From Liopterus haemorrhoidalis (lineage: Eukaryota > Arthropoda > Insecta > Coleoptera > Dytiscidae), in assembly GCA_963971575.1 (NCBI GenBank), contig OZ020612.1, positions 33,087,916-33,151,915 on the forward strand: 64,000 bases of DNA, read 5' to 3'. The notes beneath the pieces are model-generated. The model was given only the letters and a program-made list of their open reading frames with translations. It was not told where the DNA came from and searched no databases. Shown in pieces: positions 11,811-23,640 of this stretch (its first letter is position 1; every line of letters starts with the position of its first letter). The position numbers and the translations under genes were made by a program.

Positions 11811-14800
11811 GTGAGAGCATTTCAATTTCGTGGTCAGATCGTAGATTGTACATTGTTCATAAGAATGGAGGAGGTAGAAGTGTCATTAGAAACACTCAAT
11901 CGCAGAAGAGGTTCTGTAAATTCAAAAATTACGAGTGCAAAAAGGTATTTCAATGATACTGAAATAACGATAGATGCAGTGGGTGGCAGTACAAAAGCAG
12001 CAAAACTTATAGAGTTAGAACTCAGAGTTAATAAATTAGAGGAAGCATTCATACAATTTGAGGAAATTCAATCAGATATTGAGAGAATTTGCACTGATTA
12101 TGAGGAGCAGTTAGAAGAGAGAAATATAATAGAATTTTATATTTCAATTTAATTTCATCAGTTAAACAGTTCATCAATGAACATAAAACAAAGGTACAAG
12201 GTGACATCACACCAGAAGATGCATTACCGGCAGTATTATCGGTACATTCAGCGCGATTTCAAATGCCAGATACGGGTAATATTGGTAAAATTACCACGAG
12301 TCACACTTTTTTTTCAACACAAATTTTTCGGGTGCATGCGATGCGTGGTTAGAATTTAGGGACACATTTAAATCTTTTATTCATGATAATGCGCAAATCA
12401 GTGAAATATAAAAATTTCATTATTTACGGGCGGCTCTAAAAGGGAGTGCGTCTCAAATAATTCATTCAATTGAGTTTTCTGCATCAAATTATAACATTGC
12501 ATGGGAGCTGTTGAATGAGAGGTACGATAATAAGGCACTTCTTATTAATACGCATGTGAAGAGGTTGTTCGAGTTACCAACCATCACAAAAGATTCTGCT
12601 ACAGATTTGAGAAATCTCATTGATCAAATATGGAAAAATTTGCGATCACTTCAAAACTTAGGTCAACCAACTGAATACTGGGATACACTACTAATTTACT
12701 TAGTTTGTACAAAATTATACAAAGCGACGCTAAGAAAATAGGAAGAACGCAAGAGAGATTCTATACCCATTTTAAATGACCTAAAAGAATTTTTAAAACA
12801 TAAAGCAGATTTATTAGAGACACTCGAATCTAAAAAATCAGATCCAATAAAAGTAAATTCTAAACATACAACTCAACAAAGGGCGAAGCCATATGCAGCT
12901 ACAATAATGAAATGTGCATTATGCAACATTAAGAACATGCGATTTACTATTGCAAGACATTTTTGGGTCATGCAACGGAAAAAGGATAGAAGAAATCAAA
13001 AGATTAAGATTGTGTTTAAAATGTTTGAAGGGTGGTCACATTAGCAATGCTTGTAAATCAGGAAATTGTAAAAAATGTGGTTTACCGCACAATACGTTGC
13101 TTCATTTCGAAAGAAAGAAGGAAATTCCACAAAAAGCTCAGACAGACGAGAAAGAAAATAAACAAGTTGTTGCGACAGCTACATGTGCATCAGAAGGAAT
13201 TGTACCAACCGCAATAGTCCAAATACTAGATTCTAATAATCAACCGTATAATTGTAGAGTATTATTAGACAGTGGAGCACAGTCAAATTTTATGAAAATT
13301 GAATTTTTCAAGAATTGAAGTTTGAAGAAAACCAAATTGAATGTGTCAATTGTGGGCATAAATCAAGTTGTGTCAGAAATTAATTACAAATGAGAAATAA
13401 AGATGCAATCCATGCAAAATGAGTTTCAAACAAATGTTACATGTTTGTTACTACATGCATTAACAGACTCAATACCTAATTCAGAAATTGATGATTCAAC
13501 ATATAGTATACCAAAATACATAAAACTTGCGGATCCGACGTACAAAATACCATCATCTATTGATATGATAATTGGGAGTGGTTTATTTTGGAAATTACTA
13601 TGCATCGGACAACATGAACAGCAACCCAATGGACTTGTATTGCAGAAAACAAGACTAGGATGGGTAGTCGCAGGAAATATTGAAGCAAAACAAATCGCAT
13701 CTCATACTATGGTGAATTTCGCAAAAACGAATGATCTACAATCGCAAATAGAAAAATTTTGATTAATTGAAGAGCCTCAAGAAAAAATAATTCTTTCACA
13801 AGACGAAAAAGAATGAGAAAGCATATTTTACAATACAATTAAAAGGAATGGGGAAGGAAGGTTTATAGTAACTATACCATAAAAGAATTCAGCAGACTGC
13901 TTGGGTGATTCGCGAGCATTGGCTTTGAAAAGATTTCAAACTTTAGAACGGAAATTTAACAAAACTGTGGAATTCAAAAAAGATTATGTACAATTTATGC
14001 GAGAATATCAAGAACTAGGTTATATGACAGAAACAGATGTAACACAAGAAAGTGATTTCTTAAATTATCTACCGCATCATGGGATAATAAAGGAAGACAG
14101 CACTACAACCAAGTTACGAGTAGTCTTCGATGCATCTGCAGCTACGGATTCGGGATACTCATTTAATGACATTCAGATGATAGGCCAATCTTTACTAGAT
14201 GAGCTATTGTCAATTATTCTACGATTTAGGCAATACAACTATGTCGTGTGTGCAGATGTCGAGAAAATGTATCGACAAATTTTGGTCGATGCAAAGCAAA
14301 GAAAACTTCAATGTATATTTTGGAGAGAAAATGTAGGTGATACATTAAAGACATTTACCTTAAACACAGTCACATATAGTACAAAGTCAGCTCCACATTT
14401 ATCTGTTAAATGTTTAAGGGAATTAGGGAAGAAATATACAGGAAGTAAACCTGAGGCAGCAAAGATTATTTTGTCTGATTTCTATATGGATGATCTCATG
14501 ACAGGTAAAAATGAAAAGGAGGAACTCCTAGAAATAGTGAAAGAAGTAGCGGAAGTTTTAAGGAAAGGCTGTTTCAATTTAAGAAAATGGGTCTCCAATA
14601 GTAAAAAAATTTAAAAAAGGTTACAGAAAATGTTGAAGAAAGAATTGTACATTTAGGAGAAACAGGAAATACGTTCTTGGGATTATACTGGTCAAACAAG
14701 GAAGATCAATTATTCTTTAAGATCAACATTCAATGCCACAAAACAAAGGTTGTAAGGAAAAGAAATATTTTATCTCAAATTGCTCAAATATTTGATCCCT

Positions 14801-16905
14801 TAGGATTGCTCAGTCCAGTAATTATAACTGCAAAAATCCTGATGCAAGAGTTGTGGACGTGTAAATTCAATTGGGACGAAAGTGTTCCAGCTGATATTTA
14901 TACAAAATGGAAATCATTTAATGAAGAATTACCATCATTAAATAAAATATAAATACCAAGACAAGTTGTTTGTAAAAACGTGCATTCTATAGAATTGCAT
15001 GGATTTGCTGATGCTTCTAACAAGGCATATGGAGCATGTGTGTACATTAGAAGTACTGATGAGAACGGCAAACATCATGTAAGGCTACTAATCTCAAAAA
15101 CGAAGGTAGCATCCTTTGAAATCACTGACGATTCCACGACTGGAATTACGTGCAGCAACTATTCTAGCGCATTTAATACACAGAGTAACGTCAGCTTTAA
15201 CATTTAAAGAATATAAAATATACTTATGGTCGGACTCTAGTGTTGCTCTACATTGGATAAATAGTCAGTCAAATACATTGCAAATATTTGTGGGAAACAG
15301 AGTGGCACAAATTCAGTCACTTACTGAACCTAAAGATTGGAGACATATTAATTCAAATGACAACTCTGCTGATCTATTGAGTAGAAGAGTTTCACCAGAA
15401 ATTCTGTCGGAAAAAGAGTTATGGTGGAAAGGACCATCATGGCTTAGCAAAGAAAAGGATCAGCGGCCAAATTCAAATATAATTCTTACAGGTGAACCGC
15501 TTGAAACAAAGAAATCTGTACAAACATTATGTATGACTGAGGAATGTAAAATAATAAATATTTCAGATTATTCATCATTTTCAGGGTTACGAAGAATTAT
15601 AGCATATTGTGTGAGATTTAGCCATAATTGTCAGGTAGAAATTTCAAAGAGAAAATATGGATATTTATCTGCCAAGGAGCTTCAAGATGCTACAAAAAGA
15701 TTGGTTTACTATGATCAATCACATACATTCAAAGAAGAATTAAAAGCTTTGACAGAAGGAAATGTAATTGCACGAAGAAGTGTTCTTTATAAATTAAATC
15801 CATTCTTGGATCAAATTGGTTTAATACGCGTGGGTGGTCGTATTCATCGTGGACCATATGACTTTGGGAAAAAAATTCCTTTAGTTCTCGGTAAAGGTCA
15901 TCTATCAAATTTGATACTGAAACATGAGCACGAGAGACTCGGGCATGCTGGTATTAACATAACAATGTCAACAGTACGAGAATCATATTGGCCAATATCA
16001 GCTAAAACTGCACTGAAAAAATTAATTCATGAATGTGTGAAATGTTTTCGTATAAATCCGAAAACACTAAATCCAATCATGGAAGCTCTTCTTAAAGAAA
16101 GGGTGAGTCCTGCACCGCCATTTTTGAACATAGGGGTAGATTATGCCGGACCCATATGGATAAAAAATAAATCAGGGCGTGGATGTAAATTAATAAAGTC
16201 ATACATTTGTTTATTAATATGCATGACTACAAAGGCTTTTCATTTGGAGTTAGCCACAGAAATGTCAAAAGATTCGTTTTTAGCAGCATTTCATCGTTTC
16301 ATAGCAAGACGAGGTAAGCCAGAAACTATGTGGTCTGATAATGGAACTAATTTTGTGGAAGTTTATACCTGTTAAGGTGCCACATTTTGGAGGTCTGTGG
16401 GAGAATGGAGTGAAACAAGTTAAATCACTGCTCAAAAAGATTGTAGGTAATAATCATTTCACTTATAAGCAATACAATACGATTTTGATCCAAATAGAGG
16501 CAATATCCATCGGCTTTAAATGCTCTCACTCCTGGTCATTTTCTTATTGGAAGAAACATAATTTCTCTTCCAGAACCAAATTATCTGAATAATTTAGAAA
16601 ACAAGTTGTCTCATTTTGAGATGATTCAAAAAATGCAACAGCAATTTTGGCAGCAATGGAAGCGTGAGTACATTGCCGAACTTCAACAACGATCCAAATG
16701 GTGTCAGTCCCAAGATACTTTGAAGGTGGGTATGTTGGTCCTAATTAAGGATGAACAAACGCCTCCGTTAAGGTGGCCCCTCGGACGCATCGTGGAAGTC
16801 TTGCCCGGTCCAGATGGCATTGCGGGAGTAGCATCTGTACGCACAGCCAACGGATGCATCAAAAGGGTCTTTTCCAGGCTCTGTCCTCTTCCCATCAAAC
16901 CTAAG
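11811..16905 (+). pseudogene. BEL/Pao gag-pol polyprotein, multiply broken
   Basis: The polyprotein would provide capsid and enzymes for retrotransposition. Visible in order are a coiled gag N-terminus (11811-12152), a gag domain similar to DUF1759 (NIAWELLNERYDNKALLI near 12510), zinc knuckles (CLKCLKGGHISNACKSGNCK near 13015-13075), protease (VLLDSGAQSNFM, 13258), RT (CADVEKMYRQILVDA and catalytic YMDDL near 14487), RNase H (HGFADASNKAYGACVYI, 14998), integrase zinc finger (HAGI...CVKC), the integrase core (DYAGPIW, SDNGTNFV), then GGLWENGVKQVK and a C-terminal DUF5641-like block ending in RVFSRLCPLP. At least eight stops or frameshifts interrupt it. At about 16355 an integrase deletion of roughly 60 residues fuses NFV to FIPVKVPHFGG out of frame, collapsing the spacing to the catalytic glutamate. 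Confidence 0.92.
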
Positions 16906-16936
16906 TGATAGTGAAGTTAAAGGATTTTAATCCTTC

Positions 16937-16950
16937 AAGGTGGGGGGTGT
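16937..16950 (+). promoter_or_regulatory. polypurine tract of BEL element 1
   Basis: AAGGTGGGGGGTGT abuts the 3' LTR. In LTR elements this tract primes plus-strand DNA. Confidence 0.75.
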
Positions 16951-17090
16951 TGTTAGTGTTTGTGATGTGAGGGGTTGTGAGGGACGGTAGTAGGGGAAAA
17001 AACTATTGAGAACAGTGTATATAAAATTTAAAAAACACGTTGTAAATTAAAATTTAATAAATGAGTTAAGGCGTAAGCCTAAAGATAACA
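16951..17090 (+). repeat. 3' LTR of BEL element 1
   Basis: This runs from TGTTAGTGTTTGTG to AAAGATAACA, 140 bp. It is directly preceded by the purine tract AAGGTGGGGGG and followed by the target duplication atcat. Confidence 0.92.
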
Positions 17091-17381
17091 ATCATCGTGG
17101 TATGACACCAGGCTTCCGTTCAAATAAGAAATATTTAGAAAAATTTCGGAAAAATCTTCCATATTATAAAAAAACTATAAAAGATACACATATTCAAAAT
17201 ATGTATAAATGAAGTTTAGGATTTAATTGGTACAAAAATATTCCCGAGGAGATATAACACAATTTTTTTTATTTTCATTTTTGACGACAATTATAACGTT
17301 AAATTTGCCGTTGAACATTATTATAACCCCTTAATACTATACGAAGAAAACTTACTTCGGTGGCAAGAATATTTATAAATA

Positions 17382-17579
17382 TCATAATACGGAGTAATAA
17401 TTATAAATATCATAAAAATTATAATAAATAATTTCGTAAGGTGCAAGATCAAATGCTTCACGTGCCCGGCGCCGTCTTTGGCGATGAGTGATTCTCACAT
17501 GAACATTATATGTGGCATTTTCGTAGTTTAGCACAACGGGATACTTATACGTGTTATTACCAAATGTCTGTGCTACCAA
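17382..17579 (-). other. 65-codon frame of unknown nature
   Basis: The frame reads MVAQTFGNNTYKYPVVLNYE near its start and HRQRRRRAREAFDLAPYEII in the middle. The basic run and non-random composition look protein-like, but I recognise no family. It is antisense to the surrounding Helitron. It may be a captured fragment or chance. Confidence 0.2.
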
Positions 17580-17781
17580 TGTTTACAAAGAAGTTCTTAC
17601 TTAAATTATTTATATAAGAAGCACATGTTAATACAATGGTAGATTAAAACAAAAAATATTGTAGCTATTTGAATCTAAAACAATTCGCAGCAACCAGTCT
17701 TGAACCGATTTCGAAATGGGCTCGATCTAAGCGGGCTACAACTACTTTTTTCCGGTAGCAAAGCAGCGGGTACACTGCTAG

Positions 17782-18420
17782 TTACTGTGTAAAAACCTCA
17801 ATTTTTCTTTATCTAGCAACCCTTTTCTTCAACTGTTTATAAGGTAATCAACAAGATGTTTTGCAACAACAAAATGGAAGTAACTGTTGCACTCTAAGTC
17901 CTTATTCTTGTTTAATTTCTGTCCTTAATCCCGTCGCGGCCATATAGGTAATTAATAATAATCCCCGATAGCGGCGCTGACTGGGCGAGTGTTGTCTGGG
18001 CGCATGTGCACCCCGCAGGAGTCTCTCCCGGGATTGCGCCAGGTCTCCCACATAAGGATAAAAGTCGTTCATGTTGCAGCGTCGCGGACGAACGACACAT
18101 CACGCGCCAACTGGTATACTTGTTGATTGTGCATTTTGCTACAATCATTCCGTGCTATCTTTACTCGTGAAATTCGTATAAAAATTCATATTAGTGTTGT
18201 TTTGTCACTAAATATTAATTTTTCATGGTTGAATGTGTAGTTTTTTTAGATTTAAAGTTTTTTTTGTTCGAGATTAATGTTTAAATTTAGTTCGAGATTT
18301 TATAATGCTTCATATTATTAACGTACATCGGTTTCTTTTTGATGTGATAAGTGTTGTGTAGAAATCTTTCTATTTTATATGGAAACAGCAATATTCTGTA
18401 CTTTTTTCTTGTAAAACAGG
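17782..18420 (+). promoter_or_regulatory. possible promoter and 5' untranslated exon
   Basis: A GC-rich island (17925-18115) stands out from AT-rich flanks. It contains a TATA-like ATAAGGATAAAA near 18053. About 360 bp downstream is a good splice-donor match, AACAG|GTAAGC (18420). No long frame lies between, as expected of an untranslated first exon. It could equally be an unrecognised LTR or element end. Confidence 0.2.
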
Positions 18421-18724
18421 TAAGCAGATTTTTATTAATTTCAGTATTTAAATGTTTTTTTTTTGTACAAGAATATCCAATTATGAAATGATAACAATAC
18501 CTGTTACGATATGTTTATAAATATAAGTGTAAAATTTGATATATTTCAGGATTTCGTAGGTATATAATAAGTAACAATTGTGCATTTTTGGGCACATTTT
18601 TTGTTGTAATAGCGTCTAATACTTTTTTTTTCTTTTTTTTTTTTTTGAAGAATTAATTATAATTGAAAAAAGAATAAATAATAATAATAAAAATATTATG
18701 TATAGGTATATATATTTAAAAATA
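18421..18724. other. AT-rich DNA with T and ATA runs
   Basis: Homopolymer T and (ATA)n-like sequence only. A minus-strand frame of 88 codons at 18616-18882 is low-complexity Lys/Ile/Leu and unlikely to be a gene. Confidence 0.5.
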
Positions 18725-19140
18725 ATAATAACAATAATCTGAGCAAATATTCTCTTTGTACTATCTTGGTTCACATCAATTCGCATTTTGCATGATTTTT
18801 TGGATATATTTAGGGGGAAAAAATTTGTTTTTTTAAAATTTCGTTCCTTTCGAATATTATAAGCTATCATTTGCCACCCCATGATATATATTTTTTTTAA
18901 TAAAAATAAATTTTCCGAAAGGTCAAAAAAAAAAAGTTTTTTTGGAAAAAATAATATCAGAAATTTCTTTTGTAATATTTCGGTTCACATTAATGCGCAT
19001 TATACAGAATTTTAATGTTTTTAAGGTGGGGGAAAAATTTTAGGGATATTTTTGGCAAAAATCGCGTCAAAATAAAAATAGTTAAAATATCAGTTTCCGT
19101 CTGATCTATGTATGTACATTTCATTTGATGCCCTTCTCAA
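18725..19140 (-). repeat. dispersed repeat family A, two tandem partial units
   Basis: The reverse complement of two blocks (around 18740-18800 and 18960-19060) carries TGTGAACCnnnATAnTACAA followed by a run of A/T and a gtgggg tract, then ATCAAATGAAA. The same order occurs at 29143-29690 and 40505-41600. Confidence 0.55.
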
Positions 19141-19147
19141 ATGTGAA

Positions 19148-19148
19148 A

Positions 19149-19192
<44 letters not shown>
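19148..19192. repeat. (TA)n microsatellite
   Basis: Uninterrupted TA dinucleotides. Confidence 0.95.
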
Positions 19193-19194
<2 letters not shown>

Positions 19195-19440
19195 CTCGAC
19201 CACTACATATTCACCTACAAGAAGAGTAACACAACTCAAAAAATAAAAAAAATCAGGTGGGAGGAAGAATTCATATTCTAATTGAATTGAAATTTCATTG
19301 AATTGTGACGTAGCTATTATAGTTATAATTGCGAAATTTATGTATAATGTTTCTTAAATAGGCATTCAGTGACACAATTCACTTAAAATTTCCAGAACTA
19401 CTCAGAAAGACGATTTTTGAGTTGTGTTACTGTTTTTCTA

Positions 19441-19684
19441 GCCGTGCAATGTATATTCAAACCAAACTACGGGTCGCGGGTCAATTCGATCCAGTGAGGT
19501 CCATTTTTGTGGTCCACTTAGGCATCCACCTGCGATCGCGTCTAAAATTTCCGCTTAATCAATTTGCTATGTATTATTATTCTGTTATGTGTAAAACGTT
19601 TCATTTAATTTTATTATTTTTCATTATTTTATTTTGTTCTCTGGCCCGCAACGGATCCTGTCAGACAAAATATAGCATTCGTAG
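19441..19684 (+). other. candidate first coding exon with signal peptide
   Basis: A pyrimidine-rich acceptor-like site (GTTTTTCTAG, ending 19440) precedes this segment, and AG|GTAAAA at 19685 is a plausible donor. From the ATG at 19587 the frame reads MCKTFHLILLFFIILFCSLA and continues RNGSCQTKYSIR: a charged start, an 11-residue hydrophobic core and a small-residue cleavage context. That is what a secreted-protein N-terminus looks like. The ATG at 19446 is in the same frame upstream and would destroy the signal-peptide reading if used. No second exon is identified, so this could be chance. Confidence 0.22.
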
Positions 19685-19736
19685 GTAAAATTTTGGCCAT
19701 GCCTGACATATTACTATATATATATATATATATATA

Positions 19737-20286
19737 CAGTCGATTCCGCTTAATTGGGCCACCGCTTAATTGGGGCAGCCGCTTATTTGGGACAAATCTC
19801 AAAGAATAGAAACCAAACCAAACAGTAAATTTACATGTTTAATTGGGACAACATTCCGCTTAATTGGGACAGTTAAGATCACAGTACATATTATGGTACA
19901 CATATTCTCAAGAAAATGTACAAAGAATTTAATATTACAGCGTTATTTTATGTAGGAAGGAAATGAAGGGAGCCGTACATCCGCACTGAAAACCTGTGCT
20001 GATTTTGTAGAAGTGAAATGTTACAAAAACAAAAGAAAGACTACACTTGACGCATTTTTGCATTGAATTAAATTGTATGTACCTATTTATTATTTTATTT
20101 TGGAATTTATTATTAATTTTTCTTAAAAGTTTATATTTTTTGGTTATATGTAATTTATAGTTTTGTCCAAGAGTTTATAAAATAAAATTATTGAAAGAAA
20201 AATATGCATAGTTTAATTTTATGTGAAATTCGCTTAATTGGGCCAAAATGCCTAAGTCCCGATGTGTCTCAATTAAGCGGAATCGA

Positions 20287-20289
<3 letters not shown>
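19737..20289. mobile_element. Tigger/pogo-like deletion derivative
   Basis: Termini are CAGTCGATTCCGCTTAATTG and its near inverse ending GCGGAATCGACTG, 24 bp or more. Further copies of CCGCTTAATTGGG lie just inside. An interior segment near 19970-20067 encodes a plausible transposase tail (KRKTTLDAFLH). The catalytic core is deleted. It sits in a (TA)n tract, as expected for TA-targeting elements. Confidence 0.8.

Positions 20290-20332
<43 letters not shown>
20290..20332. repeat. (TA)n microsatellite, right of the Tigger-like element
   Basis: TA dinucleotides continue the tract interrupted at 19715-19736. The transposon appears to have landed within it. Confidence 0.9.
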
Positions 20333-20335
<3 letters not shown>

Positions 20336-20995
20336 GTGGCATTTCTTTTCGAAATATGAGTATTTTTTATTAACGGGTTAAAGACAGTATATGCCTGCCA
20401 AATTTTAACTAAGCTAAGCCATTTCGTCATAAGATTTATCAACAGAGAGACGAGTGACGGTATATAAGGGTTTCTTAGTTATACAGAACGATCAACAAAT
20501 CTTGACCGTTATGCAATACTTTACAGAAACATTTAGTTATCAAAGTTATTTCCAAGGACATGCACACATAGGCGTACATTCTATTTTTATTACCTTATAC
20601 GAATTGATTATTAAAATAAACACTATTTTTCTCCACACGCCAATGAGTAGATGACAGATTTTAAGTTAGCAACACATATTTTCGTTGTTCCTCGGGTGAG
20701 TTCGGGCAAACGAAGTAACCTGATTGGTTCTTTGTTAAATTGAGATTTTCAGCAGTGAATTAGAATACAGTTTTGATATTTTAAACTCATTGTTTACTGT
20801 TATGTAACGGACAAGAAATAATGATCGCACGGTACTTACAAAGTCCTCAAAATGACTGGGTGTATTACATCTACATAAAAATTAAATTACAAGGTGAAAT
20901 TTTATTGTGGATGATGTTCGCTGATAGTTTTCTATTACAAAAAGTGATAATTTGTTAATATATAAATTTTAATTATTGCTCAATAATATTATTTA
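20333..20995. other. unassigned non-coding DNA
   Basis: I see no frames, repeats or element ends here. A slightly GC-richer stretch near 20690-20730 has no match I can name. Confidence 0.4.
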
Positions 20996-21215
20996 TGTAT
21001 AACGCATCAGTCTTAAAATTGCAAGAATTACAAGACAGATCTATGAGGATTATTTTAAAATAAAATAGGTTCTGCTCAATAAGCGTGATGTTAAACACTC
21101 TTCAGTGGCATTGTATAAAAGAATATGTTATATTATGTATTATGTATTGGTTTTCATTTATAAAATAGTATGCAACAGTAGTATATAACTATATTAATAA
21201 AATTGGAGGCTATAT
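20996..21215 (+). pseudogene. LINE ORF2 tail fragment
   Basis: The plus strand gives LKLQELQDRSMRIILK, stop, NRF, then VMLNTLQWHCIKEYVI and VFIYKIVC. This follows the post-RT pattern of Jockey/CR1-type LINEs (LQ.LQ.RAMR.IL...L.WL...R). It is short, with at least one stop. Confidence 0.5.
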
Positions 21216-21289
21216 TTATAAATTTTTTTCTCATATTTGGTTTCTACATGTTTCAGATAATTATAAAACAATATCCGCAAAAAAAAAAT

Positions 21290-22770
21290 CAAATCTTGTC
21301 TGAAATCTTGTCAAAAGCCTTCGACACTGTCGATCACTCAATATTAATAAAAAAAATAGATTTATATGGAATTAGAGGGATAGCCTTAGATATATTTAAG
21401 AGTTATTTAAAAGATAGACAGCAACAAGTAGAAACAAACGGAGTAAAAAGTAAATTTCGTAGAGTTGACTGTGGTATCCCACAAGGTACGGTACTTGGAC
21501 CAATCCTATTCAACTTATACGTCAATGACCTTTTAAATTTAGAAAGCTTACATGGGTCACTCATAGCTTTTGCGGATGATACCGTATTGCTTATTGAGGC
21601 GGAAAATTGGAACGAGGCAAAGGAAATGGCTGAACATGATTTTAAAATAATACTTAATTGGCTAAATAACAATATTTTAACTTTAAATTACAATAAAACT
21701 GAATTCATTACCTTCTCCATATATAATAACACACAACCTAATTTTGAAAATATGACAATTCACAAAAGTAACTGTTCTAACTGTAACTGCATAAAAATTT
21801 GTAAAACTACTGAAACAAAATACCTAGGGTTAATAATTGATCAACATCTTAGATGGAACAAGCACATAGATAGATTAATAACAATTTGAAGAAAATGCTC
21901 TATGTCTTTAGAAAATTAAAGTATATACTTTCCAGTCCAACATTGTATACGTTCTACGTTGCATTAGTACAATCATCTTTAACATATGGTCTTATAGCAT
22001 AGGGATCTGCATCACATGTCTACATTAATAAAATCAAAACCATGCAAAATAGAATATTAAAAATAATACTTGATAAACCAATACGCTACTCCACAGAATT
22101 ATTATACAGCAGTACGCATGTCATGAATCTGTCACAATTATATATCTTTTCAATACTGACATATATCAACAAAAATACAAATGAACTAAAAACATTAACT
22201 CACAAATATCAAACAAGGAACAAATCTAATGCTGTTACTTGTAAAACTAAAAATAATTTTAGTCAAAATTGTTTTTAGTTCATATTACCTAGAGCAGTGT
22301 TTCTCAACTGAAAACGTATCGCGGACCAGTAAAGTATTTAATTTTCTACCGCGGACCCCTAATAATAAATGTACTATTAAACAAATTGTATATGTAAACT
22401 CTACATATATTTTAGTAATAAAAAATCACTAAAAAATGAACAAAATACACAGAAAATGAACAAAAAATCATATAAAATTGAGCAAAAAACCTCAAATATA
22501 ATAATTTATAATCCTTTCGCGGACCACTAAAATTTTGCTAAGGACCACCAGTGGTCCGCGGACTACCTGTTGAGAAACACTAACCTAGAGCATATAATAA
22601 ATTCAGATTATATATAGAAGAAAATAGTATTAATATCTCCAATAAAAATTATAAAAATATTACCAAACGATTTTCAAAATCACTTAACAATAATGACATT
22701 ATTGATATAATCAAATCTTCAAAATATTAGCAAATACATTTAAAAAATAAAAATAAAAACTAAAATAGTA

Positions 22771-22804
<34 letters not shown>
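21290..22804 (+). pseudogene. 5'-truncated non-LTR retrotransposon, reverse transcriptase (CR1/Jockey-like)
   Basis: RT motifs run from SKAFDTVDHSILIKKIDLYG through GIPQGTVLGPILFNLYVNDL to catalytic FADDTVLL, then TKYLGLIIDQHLRWNKHIDR. The reading breaks after 21889, resumes as LRKMLYVFRKLKY with a stop in SLTYGLIA, and continues to about 22275. It is then split by a hAT MITE (22295-22582), and a last piece (NIITKRFSKSLNNN-like) follows to about 22730. The copy begins just before the A-D motif, so endonuclease and ORF1 are missing. It ends in an (AAAT)n tail at 22770-22804. Confidence 0.85.
22295..22582. mobile_element. hAT MITE, 288 bp
   Basis: Ends are CAGTGTTTCTCAACTG and the near inverse GTTGAGAAACACTA. 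The flanking 8-bp duplication acctagag is perfect (22287-22294 and 22583-22590). GCGGACC motifs occur near both ends. It interrupts the LINE at 21290-22804 and is therefore younger. Confidence 0.93.
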
Positions 22805-22965
22805 ATTAAATATAAGACAGTCGCTGTTATCATCAAGCATAAATTCTAACATTTGTGTAAGATACCACACACTAGTTTGTTTAAGTGGCTTATTACTTAT
22901 TGTAGATCTTTAGGATAACCTTTCTTTGAACTGTACAAATATATGTATTATTGTATATTATATAT

Positions 22966-23640
22966 TATTGTAAATATTATTGTATATTCGATCTATGAAA
23001 TGTCTGTCTGTCCGAGATTCACGTAAAAACGGCTGGACATATTTTCACGTAATTTAATATGACGCTAGAGTAGAACATCGAGCATAGGCTATAAGGCATT
23101 TCAAAAATTTTATTCTAGGGTGCCGTTTCGGGGTTGTTTTATTAAAAAACTTAAAATATATCCCTTATTATTGACTTAACGGAAAAATATTTTTTTATTT
23201 GTATGTAGTAATGAAACAAATCTTTTTTGTTGAATGCGTTTTTCAATTAGATGAATATTGGCAGAGGGACACTCTAAAACTAAAATCTACATATATATCC
23301 CTTATTGTTGACTTAACAGCGAAATTATATATGACCAAAATAGTTTATAATAAGAAATCTAATTTTTTATTTTCACGATTTTTTAAAATTAGATGAATAT
23401 TTCGGTTACGATGGGACACCCCAAAGCTAAACTTTTGAAATATCTCCCTTATTATTGATATAACAGCAAAAATTCATATTACAAACATTATTTATAATAA
23501 GAAAATAAATCTTTTATTTGTTGTATATACTTTTTCGATTGGATGAATATTTGGGGAGGTACGGGGAGACACCCTGAAACTAAAATCTTTTAATATCTCA
23601 CTGTTTGTATGAGGAAATATTTTGTTTTTTCTCTTCAAAA
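22966..23640. repeat. Helitron-like 5' block and degenerate ~150-bp tandem units
   Basis: The block opens with ATGTCTGTCTGTCCGAG and AAAACGGCTGGAC. Four diverged units on TTATTGACTTAACAGC, TTTATAATAAGAAA and GGnGACACCCTAAA follow. This is the same unit type as 7020-7600. Confidence 0.5.

Larger units (their letters stand above)
8165..17090 (+). mobile_element. BEL/Pao LTR retrotransposon 1, both LTRs and target duplication visible
   Basis: LTRs begin TGTTAGTGTTTGTG and end ATAACA at both ends. The element is flanked by the perfect 5-bp duplication atcat (8160-8164 and 17091-17095). A tRNA-Tyr primer site follows the 5' LTR and a polypurine tract precedes the 3' LTR. The coding region is gag-protease-RT-RNase H-integrase. 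The 5' LTR is split by an R1-clade LINE. Numerous stops show it is dead. Confidence 0.95.
6525..17781 (+). mobile_element. Helitron-like element, split by BEL/Pao insertion
   Basis: The 3' end is at 17778-17781: a small hairpin (AGCAG...CTGCT) followed by CTAG and then T, as Helitrons end. The 5' side has TATATATAAAACTG near 6525 and a second similar start near 6975, so the exact beginning is uncertain. Its interior (about 7600-7760: ATTCCTCAATATCTC, then GCTTACAAAGG) matches the better-defined Helitron at 53311-55444. Removing the BEL element leaves about 2.3 kb, close to that copy's 2.1 kb. No Rep/helicase is encoded. Confidence 0.5.

Noticed and set aside
18616..18882. Small membrane-like protein frame on the minus strand
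   Set aside because: It is low-complexity AT-rich translation with homopolymer Lys/Leu/Ile runs.
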